DNA from: Oasisia sp. SBJ-2009
Lineage: Eukaryota; Annelida; Polychaeta; Sabellida; Siboglinidae
Length of the DNA: 64,000 nt
NCBI GenBank assembly: GCA_964017155.1
Contig: OZ024867.1
Coordinates: forward strand, 18,733,089-18,797,088
Reading direction: 5' to 3'
Position numbers and translations under genes: made by a program. A model generated the notes under the pieces. That model saw only the letters and a program-made list of their open reading frames with translations. It was not told the origin of the DNA and searched no databases. How positions within the stretch are numbered: the stretch's first letter is position 1; each line of letters starts with the position of its first letter. This document shows, one piece after another, positions 55,330 through 64,000 of the stretch.

Positions 55330-57837
55330 TAAGTATTTGGCAGAGATACGACCAAACGGCAATGTTTGCGACGATCGCCATAGCGGTCATATGATGCGAT
55401 TGCTTTAAGACTGGTGGTAGATTATCGTACGATTGGTAGCACGCTTAATCGTGCTATCACCAACGGTTGGAGAAAATTGATCGCAAGATAAATCGTAGGT
55501 AATCGTGCGACTAGTCGCAGGTACTCACGATTAATTGTACGAACAAACGTGGGTACCTGCGGATAGGCGCTCGATCACTCGTGTCTACCTGCGACCACTC
55601 GCACGATCAGTCGTGTATACCTACGACCAGTCGCACGACTGATCGCATGCAGCCGCAACCAGTCGTGCGATCGGTCGCAGGTCATTCAATCAGATATAAA
55701 AGGCTCTCAATCGTTCATCATGATCAATAGCTAGTTCCAAGGTCCCAAGGCGTGTACTTCAGAAGTGTAGTAGCTATACACACGTCGTCACTCGCTATGC
55801 CTCCCAAGAAGGGGAAGGGACGTGGAAAAAGGATGCAACCAGAAGCAGAGAGTGATGTCACCTCTGCCCATGATGTCGTCCGGGAAACTGAACCCGAAAC
55901 ACGGGATTCTGGTGATGAATCGGTAGAGCAAGCGGCAGTCAATAAGAAGAAAGTCCCAGAGCTAGAGCCAGCAGTAGAACAGGCTATCTGCTAATGGTTT
56001 GCTGACCACTCCCTGTCCTATGACATGAGTGACGCCAATTTCAAGAACCAGCAGCGGTAAGACCGCCTCCTGGACCAGAAGGCCAAGGAGCTCAACATGA
56101 GTGGTAAGTATGTCGGGTATTGTTACCCAAATATATGAATGTTGCAGTTAGGAAATTATCATGCATTATTCTATGTATTTCCATCCATTCATGAATTATT
56201 TGTTTTATACTTACAGGGGAACAGCTGGCCATCTGGTGGAAGTCACAGAGGACCATGCATGGGAGACTGTTCAAGAAGAAGAGTGGCCAGGCGGCGACAC
56301 GTATGACCGGGCGTCAAAAATGGAACCTGAGGAACTTTATAGCTTGCTCCAGTCCCACATCCGCACCATGACCAAACATTTGGTCAAGGTATGCATTTGC
56401 AAACCTAATAATACATTTTCCATTCAATTCCCATACATTTATTACCTGTACGATCTCATATGGCATGCATGGAATTGTTACTAATGTCTGCTCTCTATCC
56501 ACATGTCCCGGGTCCGGAGCCTGAGAGAGACAAGAATGGATCAAGCTCGGAGTGCGACTCAGGTGCTCCCTCCATTGCCCCGGAGTCCAATCAGCCTGGT
56601 ACCAGCTCGCAGGCCGAATCGCGACCCTCGCAAGTCTCCAAGCTCCCCAAGCATAAGCGTCGGCAGACAACTGCCATCGACGATGCCCTCCTCAAGCTGG
56701 TAGAGCAGGCATCTGGTACACAGCGTCTCTGCCAGCAGGTCGACGAGGTCTTGAGCCCCAACCGGAACCCCCGCCGCATGTTCAGCCAAAGGACCGAAGC
56801 AGAGACGGAGATGCTGCCTGATCACATGTTCCGGCAGTTCCAGACAGGTGTTCGCGACCGTCATGAAGTACCGCAACATGGCAGCCCAGCAACCTGAGGT
56901 TATGCCCATACAACCCACCATGCCACCCGTCATGCTGCAGCATACGAACACTCCGGTGAGCTACCCTCAGCCGCCTCGCCCTGTCTCAGCTCCACAGCCC
57001 ATGTCTATGGCCTGGCAGCCGCCCACACATATGTCCACTCACCTGGCCACCCATGACTGGCACCCAGCACCGGTTTACCAGCAGTAGGATCAGGCCCCAG
57101 CACCGCCGCAGCAACATACTGGACCTTCGTCCCTGAGCTTCAGGACTGAGAGTACTCCAGTTCTACCCTGTGCCAAGTGACGATACCGCTATTGTGACTG
57201 TGACAACCACTCAGTCGGATATCTTCAACATTGGAGCCCAACTAGTTCAGAGTAATCGGGTTCTACAGGGAGATGATCACCTGGACGAGTGATGGATTAC
57301 TGAACATTTTACTGAACATTGTTGTGCTTTCTTCAAATGTAATTTTGTTGATAGTTGTGTATGCTTGAGATGAATGAGACCTGAATCCCCAGAAGCGCTC
57401 CATGTATACCGGTCGCGGGCAGCTAAAGACAGGTGGTACCACCAATCGTAAGGTCGTGCAACCAGTCGGGACAGGTCGTGACTGGTCGCACTACCGATCG
57501 TGAGGTCGTCCCACAGGTGGCACCACCAATTGTCAGGTGGCACGACCAGTTGCACGACCAATCGTGCGACTGTGGGACCCGCGATCATCAACGACTGGTG
57601 GTGCGAGCATGCACGACAGGTGGTACGACCATATAAGACCTGTCGGCGACCGCTTACGAGTTGGAATCGCATGTAAAGAGTTTTGAACATGACCATTGAC
57701 CTTGCTGCAACTGATTTTGCTGTGACGATGACCCACAATCTCTGCGACCAGTCGCACGCTCTTTGTACGATGTGCCCACGATTGCAACATTTTGCGGTCG
57801 CAGGTCGTAACCTGCTTGCAAGCCCGGTGTGACTGGC
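55330..57837 (+). mobile_element. DNA transposon with MADF-like gene and GTCGCACGA-type subterminal arrays
   Basis: Both flanks of the gene hold clusters of GTCGCACGA/TCGTGCGAC-type words in both orientations: 55430-55690 on the left and 57410-57800 on the right. The left edge ACGACCAAACGGCAATGTTT resembles the complement of the right edge (ACGACCTGCGACCGCAAAAT). The right boundary abuts the inverted-duplication arm at 57838. Clustered subterminal repeats are typical transposase or accessory-protein binding sites. No transposase is present. Confidence 0.55.
55797..57180 (+). pseudogene. MADF/BESS-like DNA-binding protein, broken
   Basis: Exon 1 (55797-56103, donor G|GTAAGT) encodes MPPKKGKGRGKRMQPEAESD, then WFADHSLSYDMSDANFKNQQ with in-frame TAA codons at about 55992 and 56059. 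Exon 2 (56217-56388) encodes EQLAIWWKSQRTMHGRLFKK, KSGQAATRMTGRQKW and, after a shift, SLLQSHIRTM. The downstream part (about 56505-57180) is Pro/Gln-rich: TAIDDALLKLVEQASGTQ, and a QPPRPVSAPQPMSMAWQPP stretch. W...R....R.K..SGQ is a MADF/Myb-type signature found in transposon accessory proteins. Stops show loss of function. Confidence 0.65.
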
Positions 57838-58686
57838 CCTGAACAGTTTAGTTTTTCCCAGGTCGTATTTATTGTATCATGTGTTCTTTTATATAAGACA
57901 CATACATTTCACAATTTTTTCTATATTATTTTCCCCAAACCATTGCTAATTATTATTTGGGAAAAACTTACAAGTGACATTGTCCAACATTGTCAGGTTT
58001 TGTCTCAATATGATGCCACCGCCATTTCTTTCATATCTTATGAAATACATGCGATTAAATGCGTATATTTATTGGGTAACCGAAACGAAATTAAACAACG
58101 TCATAGGACGACCCCTGAAAATACCAAATGATCATCTAGGGGTGGTGACCCTCAATTTGAGAAATAATCGTCCAATACAGTGTTCCAACATACCAAGACT
58201 CGTGTCTCCTACGTGTTGATCTATATAGATATGGCATCAATGAACTCCATTATGATTATTACTTTTAAACCTCAAAGTCCAAGGATCAATACCACAATTT
58301 CTAATAAATCGTGTATTGGAGAGATCACAGGCTAAATTATTGGCAAATGTTATTCTCTGGTTCAACCATCAGCGATATTGTCATTGGTTTAAAGAGCGTC
58401 TAAGAACAATGTACAGGCAGAACGGCACAACACATTTGGGCATAATTTCATTCCAGGTTGTTGTTACAATCATTGTTGTGTCTGCTGTTTTAAAAACAAA
58501 TTAACCAAATAGATCGACAAATGTGTGGCATTGATTATTATTATTGATTAGCATGTATTAATAATGTTTTGCTGAATACAAATAAATAGCAAATTAAGCC
58601 TGCGTAGGATATGATATTCAATTTAGAACCAAATATTGTCTTTGCTTCAGAATGAAGTGTTTCGTCTCTTAGACTGAAAGAATAAC

Positions 58687-58759
58687 ATGGACGGCTGGGT
58701 GTTGTTTAGCTATCTGCAAATTATATTTGCCAATGTCCAGTTTTCATACGCAGTTCGAG
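58687..58759 (+). CDS. First coding exon: signal peptide of right kringle gene
   Basis: ATG then 24 codons and one base before donor G|GTACGTG. The peptide begins [14 protein letters not shown] and ends near FSYAVR. It aligns without gaps to the 36458 exon on the other arm, with about five residue changes and identical length and donor. Confidence 0.7.
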
Positions 58760-61700
58760 GTACGTGTATAGAGATAACACCATTACATGTGCTTCGTTAT
58801 CAGGATAAATACGAATGAAGTAAATTGTTAAGTATCCTTGTCTATGAATATAATTATTATAGCTGATTGCCCTTGTTTTATGCCTGGGTAGGTGACGCAT
58901 GTTGCCCATATACTACCATTTGAAATATGTGATGACACTAATGTATACAAAAGGTAAGGTCTGAATAAATCTTCACTTATCTTTCACCTCGTCCTTTTGC
59001 CGGATGGTGTGTCTTGGAGAGTATTAGTAGTAAATTAGACGACAATGTGAACGGAAGTGGCGTCAAGTACATCGTGAAATCTATAAGAAACAATGCGCAG
59101 AGGTAAAGAGGATGATCATAAAAGCAAAGTCTGACTACTATACTTCTGAGATAGAACAGTGCGGGTGTGACAATCGGCGACTTTATCGTCTATTAAACTA
59201 ACTGCTGCAGCGAAGAAAGTCCCACTATCTGCCATTTAACAAAAAACAGCCACGAACTCGCATGAAGATTCTCAATCTTCTTCTTGGCGAAAATTGAGAC
59301 AATTCGTGTGGCATTTAAATCTCATCCCACACTCGTCTTGTCGTCGACCACAGACCACCACCCAGCACCATGGGTATCACGACTTGAATTATTTCCAACT
59401 GCGACGACATCAGACATCCACAGTTTGCTCATCAAGTCACCTACAACATCCTGCGGGCTTGAATACCCTTACCTACATGGCTGTTAAAAGACGTGATTGA
59501 TAACGTAGTACCATTCCTAACTAAACTCATCAATTCTTCCATAGCATCTGGTGCTGTTCTGTGCTGCCCGAAACACGCCAATGTCACTCTTATGCTTAAG
59601 AAAGGCAATATCGATTAGGACAATATGAACAGTTATCGACCACTATCAAACCTACCTTTTGTATCAAAGCTACTCGAAAGATACATTGCACGCTGCCTGC
59701 TTGAACACATGACAACTAACAATCTCTTTGAAATATTTCAATCAGCATACAAGTCTCATCACTCCACGGAAACTGCGCTTGTCCTGGGACAGAATGACAT
59801 CCTCGGGGCACTTGACCGACGGCATAGAGTCATTCTATTCTTACTCGACATATCGGCTGACTTCGTTAACCATGAAATACTGCTCAACCGTCTAGAACAT
59901 CGCTACGGAATGGCTGGCTTCGTGCTAGTATGGATGCGGTCATATATAACCGATCGGTCGCAGGTAGAGCAAGCGTGGTGCATCCAGCAAAACGGGCGTC
60001 ACTTGTGGCGTACCTCAAGGGTCGGTGCTGGGACTTCTGTTGTTCTCTGCGTACACAGCTCCTATCGGTGATATCATCAAGAGGCACAATATCGGCTTCC
60101 ACTTATACGCTGATGATACCCAGCTGCAAATCAAATTTGAGATGACATAAATTAACAGATTGTTGTAGGTACGCCGAATTGAACAGTGCTTAAACGATGT
60201 TCGTGCATGGTTTGGCAACAATCAGCTGAAGGTGAATGATGACAAAACGGTCGCACTTGTGCTATCATCACGCAACAATCTAGCGAGACTACGGCTGGCG
60301 CAATTGGCGATCGTCAGCTTCAGTATTGACATATTTGCTTCGAACTGTCAATATAATCTCTTTCTGTTTAGTTTTGTAGGTTATATTTCTTTACTGAGAG
60401 AATTATATTTACTGAAGAATTTAAATACAAGTATATGAACTCTTTAATAGAATAGACAATTAAGTAAATATTAAATATTACAACACTTCAGAGGTCTACC
60501 GTTTTATGTGCAGTTTGTATTTCGTGATGAAACTAAGAAGATGCACGGTAGGTCGTAAGTACGGCAGGGCCGTAATTCGGGTTTCATGAGCCTAACATTT
60601 ATCTCAATTTTGAAATATAATAACGACATATCAGGTGACCCATCCACGCGATGCAAACTGAATGTGCCATGGACTATGTATGTGTTCACACTAAAACGAA
60701 TATCATTGTGACTGCAGAACCTCCGTTGAACTGTCTCAAAACGACAAAAGGCTTTGAATACAAAGGTTTGGAAACCAAAACAAAATCAGGCCGCCGTTGC
60801 CAAATTTGGGCGAAAGACAAGGTAAGCAAACACCTGAGAAGAAATGCATGGCACTGTCTTTCAGAACCATTCTGTCAATCTTCTTTTATTTATGATCACA
60901 CAGATTCGGAACAGCGACTACTTAAATGTAAACATTATATGTACTTAAGAATCAATTCATCGTCATCATTCATCATCTTTGTGGTAAAGAGCAGACGGCA
61001 ATAGTAAAGTGACTTATGTTGCTCCTTATGCTTGTCCTAGATGTCTGCCCGATGGGTGTGGTCGCCGCATAGGTCTTGAGTCTGGATTGGTTTGCCCATA
61101 ACTCTGTGATCTTGTGTGGCGCGCTTGGTATGGTTGTTTTATAGGGTTATACAGTGGGGCGGGTAAAAGCGACATGGTCTGTTGGTGGCTTTTTATTTGT
61201 ATTGCAAAATCATGTTAATCAGCATAAGTTACAACTATTGTAGCGTCCTGACCGCCAATAAATGTTTGATCGAAACAGAACTGACTTCGTAATGTTAAAC
61301 GTCGAATGTTCATATACGCTGTCACTCAAGTCGCCGCGAATGACACCAATCCTTTGACCTTTGCCAACTCGGAGCTGTGTACCTGGCTGAATGTGGTTTT
61401 AGCGGCGTCAACTTGTGTTCACGTGATACTGCATCGCGTGAGCATGCATTTTATAGGCTTTTTCCCACGCATACAACGGTTTCGAAAACGCCTCGTGGTT
61501 GTTGTGTTAACAGAGTAAAGCATCCCTTACTGTGATTATTGTCAACCTCTGAGTGGTACATAAAAACATATTTTGACTGACATTTCGCTATGATAGGTAT
61601 ACTTTATACCGTATAACATGATTTTATTAAAAACATCAAAAGCCACGAACGGACCATGTCGTTTTATGCGGGTGCAGTGGTGTGTGGAAGGTGTACATGG

Positions 61701-63544
61701 TATGTGATGTGCAGTGCTGCCGGCTGGTGACTAACACATCATCACTGTGCAGCCGTAGTATCCTGTGATTGGGTAAGAGCCTTAGCAAGCTGTTTTCACA
61801 TCAGCCTATGTTGCGGTTTCTTCTGCCAGATGGTACCATTCCTGTAGTCGTCTACTTCGTCTCTCCACCGTCTCTCCGGCCTTCCTCTAGATATTTTCCT
61901 TTCGAAGGGTCTCCAGGTGGTGACATACGATGTTTATCGGTTTTCTTGTATTCTGGTGACATGCCCCGCCCATGAACACGGCCGTCTTCTGACTTGTTCA
62001 ATCACGTATGTGATTTTCTCTTACCCAAATGTTTGTTTTTCTGTCCCGGTAAGTGATGTTTAACATACTTCTTTCGATATTGGTTTGTGCGGCTGCTAGA
62101 TAATTCTTTGCTTGGCTAGCGAGTGCCCATGTGTCCGCGCTATATACCTTTGCTGGAAGTACGCATGAGTTGTGCACTTGTCTCTTCAAGCACATTCTAC
62201 TGTTACGATAGAAGATGAAGCGGCGTTTGGCGAATGCTGTCCATCCGGCTGGTATTTGTTCTGGTCTTGTTTTTTGTCTATGGCGCTGTATCTCTTCTTA
62301 GATTGACGTGGCTTTCAAATGTGTCTATATGTGTAGTGCTGAGAGATTATATGTCGTCTGCCATCATCATCTTTGTCTTCGACTTGTTCATGTTTTGATC
62401 CTGCAGCATTTGTTGTGGTTTCGGCGGTGCATTAGCGCATCGGAGTATGTCGTCGGCAAAGTGAAGATGACTGAGATATTTTGCTTTCCTTTCCATGGTC
62501 TTCCATATATCTGCGTACTCTGTTTGTTGTTTATCATCGCCAATTGCACCATTTCTCGTCGTTTCGTCATCAGGGTTCGTGTTTGTGACAGTCTCCTCGA
62601 TGTCAATGGCTTGTTGATTGCATAAGCTACTCTTGTCGCGCTGTTGGATCACGTCTATGATGCCTTCGTTCATGGTGTCTCTTGTTGTGTATAGAATCGG
62701 TTTCTCAATTCGAATTGGAATTCCGTCTTCTTTGATCGTATTTATGTGTTACATACTGTGGTGGCGTCTTATTCATTACTATTTTATTGTTCATCTCTAT
62801 GTCTGGTTTCACGTTATTTATATGCATTATGTTGTCACTTCGAGTGTAGACTCCAATTTCGTTCTTCATTACACGGTTTGGGCTTTTCTACGTTCATTTC
62901 CTCTCTGCTTTTTTCTTACATATGGCATTCATGAATTTGTAATTTCTTCAATTTGACCATTCTACCAAACTATCAGCGCTGTCTTTTCTCATATCGAGCC
63001 CAAATTATGCATGTAGCCGTCGACATGTGGTCTATTCGTTTTAAATGCATCTAGTCATTGAGTAATTCGAGATACAGTTGCATGAAATAATAAAAAACTA
63101 CTTTGATACTTTACATATTCATAATCAAAATATAAGTTATTGTAATAATTAATACCCTCTAATGAATCTCAATTCAACACAGTTTCAAAATAGTCCAAAT
63201 AGAAATATTACCAATGTTACACATTAGATATTCAGTGTATTTCGCTCAGACGCTAGTACGTTTATGTTTATATGTTACATCCAACCACACAAAACAACAT
63301 TAGTGACACATAATAATAAAAACGTGAAAATTATCTACACTTATCCTGTTCTGTTTGCTATATAAAGGTGTTTCTCTCTTCCAGCCACACCATAACAACT
63401 GTCACGCAGTAGGAGGTCAAACCAGGTACTGCCGTAACGCACAGGGCAATGGTATACCTGGATATTGCACCGAACGAAGGCCTTGGTGTTACACAGTAGA
63501 TAAGGGCAAGCGTTGGGAACATTGTGACATACCCATGTGTGATC
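58687..63544 (+). CDS. Right kringle gene (gene model, plus strand, continues past window)
   Basis: Signal-peptide exon 58687-58759 (phase 1 exit), kringle N-half 60718-60821 (phase 1 in, phase 0 out) and kringle C-half 63385-63544 (phase 0 in, phase 1 out) join in frame. It is the paralogue of the left gene, in divergent orientation. The kringle 1 exons seen in the left gene are missing. Later domains, if any, would be beyond 64 kb. The splice sites and key residues are intact, so it may be expressed. The product is predicted to be secreted. Confidence 0.6.
59045..60290 (+). pseudogene. LINE reverse-transcriptase remnant (jockey/L2-like group)
   Basis: Plus-strand fragments: [37 protein letters not shown], then [35 protein letters not shown], a motif-A-like [20 protein letters not shown] (catalytic AFD changed to DFV), a broken GVPQGSVLG, and LYADDTQL. 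The end is [18 protein letters not shown]. Several frameshifts. It replaces the kringle 1 region of the right arm. I cannot fix the clade by eye. Confidence 0.82.
60298..60390 (+). repeat. Dispersed repeat, partner of 18480-18580
   Basis: TGGCGATCGTCAGCTTCAGT, ATTGACATATTTG, CGAACTGTCAATATAATCTC and TTTCTGTTTAGTTTTGTAGG occur as a reverse complement at 18480-18567. It directly follows the LINE remnant. Confidence 0.75.
60718..60821 (+). CDS. Exon: right-gene kringle, N-terminal half
   Basis: Acceptor ACTGCAG, phase 1; donor G|GTAAGC, phase 0; 104 bp. It encodes [20 protein letters not shown], then [12 protein letters not shown]. It is two codons shorter at the 5' end than its left-arm partner. 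Kringle landmarks are intact. Confidence 0.88.
60900..61740. other. Intron of right kringle gene, nothing further recognised
   Basis: Partly inverted-homologous to 32720-33050. An insertion at about 61150-61620 has no left-arm partner; its open frame ([18 protein letters not shown]) has no recognised feature. Confidence 0.45.
61740..62700 (-). pseudogene. RTE-like LINE remnant (partner of 31680-32715)
   Basis: Minus-strand frames include [13 protein letters not shown] (the RT FADD box), [38 protein letters not shown] and [20 protein letters not shown]. It retains more of the RT than the left-arm copy. Its presence on both arms dates the insertion before the duplication. Confidence 0.8.
63385..63544 (+). 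CDS. Exon: right-gene kringle, C-terminal half
   Basis: Acceptor CTTCCAG, phase 0; donor C|GTGAGC, phase 1; 160 bp, the same length as its partner. It encodes [28 protein letters not shown] and [20 protein letters not shown]. It has the same extra cysteine (GYC) as the left copy. Confidence 0.9.
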
Positions 63545-64000
63545 GTGAGCATGCCACTATTTTTGTTTCTAGGTTTAATATACAGAAACATAGAAAGGTT
63601 TATGATCCTATGGTGCCATCAGTTAGGTAGTTGTTTACAGTGACGACTCAAAATTAACATTTTCTTTTCTAACTTAGTAATGCTTACGTAGCTATTCTCG
63701 AGCATGTAATAACTAAATAAAAAATAATATAATCAATAACAAATAATTATTAACAGTCATCTCATTATTCCTCGCGATTAGTTTCCTCTACATATAACAT
63801 GCAAGATCATTAATGCAGGACAACTTACACACTTTTCACAGTGACGACAAAAGTGAGACCATTCCTATTCCTGCATGTCATACGTCATGGCATTGGATCA
63901 TGACAAAACTACAGAAAACAGAAGAAATGTTATCCAGTGGACACTTTGGAGCTAGTTAGAGAACCTTGACTTTACGGATGACCTCTCTCTCCTATACCAC
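63545..64000. other. Right edge, intron of right kringle gene
   Basis: Homology with the left arm ends near 63590. The remainder is AT-rich with no exon that I can identify. Confidence 0.5.

Larger units (their letters stand above)
57838..63590 (+). repeat. Right arm of inverted segmental duplication
   Basis: Reverse-complement partner of 30780-37315. 57838-59028 matches 36120-37315 and 60490-63590 matches 30780-33550. Between them 59029-60490 is occupied by a LINE fragment and a dispersed repeat, in place of the kringle 1 exons of the left arm. By eye, matching blocks are roughly 80-90 percent identical with many indels. Confidence 0.88.

Overview
This window is animal nuclear DNA: AT-rich, full of long TA and CA/GT microsatellites, with short phase-matched exons separated by kilobase introns and many broken transposable elements. 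The gene content (secreted kringle/EGF/chitin-binding mosaics, THAP and Myb/MADF transposon proteins, CR1-type LINEs with an esterase ORF1, a Rex1-like LINE, tRNA-derived SINEs) suggests a marine invertebrate bilaterian such as a lophotrochozoan, lancelet or hemichordate. I cannot narrow it further from sequence alone.

Layout. 1-14 kb is mostly repeats: TA arrays, a 288-bp palindrome, a 75-bp minisatellite, a SINE split by a MITE, and a CR1-like LINE on the minus strand (about 9.46-13.33 kb). From 36.5 kb down to 14.5 kb, on the minus strand, lies a multi-exon gene for a secreted mosaic protein: signal peptide, two kringles (each split into two exons), EGF, EGF, a chitin-binding type-2-like module, EGF, EGF. 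Every inter-domain intron is phase 1 and each intra-kringle intron is phase 0, so the exons fit together. Its introns contain a Rex1-like LINE (22.3-25.4 kb), a 4.7-kb foldback element (25.7-30.4 kb) and an RTE-like remnant (31.7-32.7 kb).

The 5' part of this gene is duplicated in inverted orientation at 57.8-63.6 kb. That copy holds a second, plus-strand gene start (signal-peptide exon plus one kringle) that runs off the right edge. The two genes are head to head across about 20.5 kb filled with transposon-derived sequence: a rearranged ~1-kb repeat pair, a THAP/P-like gene, a second CR1 copy with a nested LINE insertion, a Harbinger-like Myb/SANT gene, two decayed copies of a PIN-like/CXC protein family, and a MADF-like transposon gene.

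Most notable: the inverted duplication with paired kringle genes; the giant foldback, which carries CTCF-like motifs in its arms and a 6-bp target duplication at its ends; and several microsatellites lying inside perfect inverted repeats. I found no CRISPR array, rRNA or intact tRNA gene. Nothing here proves an undescribed system; the foldback and the duplicated kringle locus are the best candidates for follow-up.
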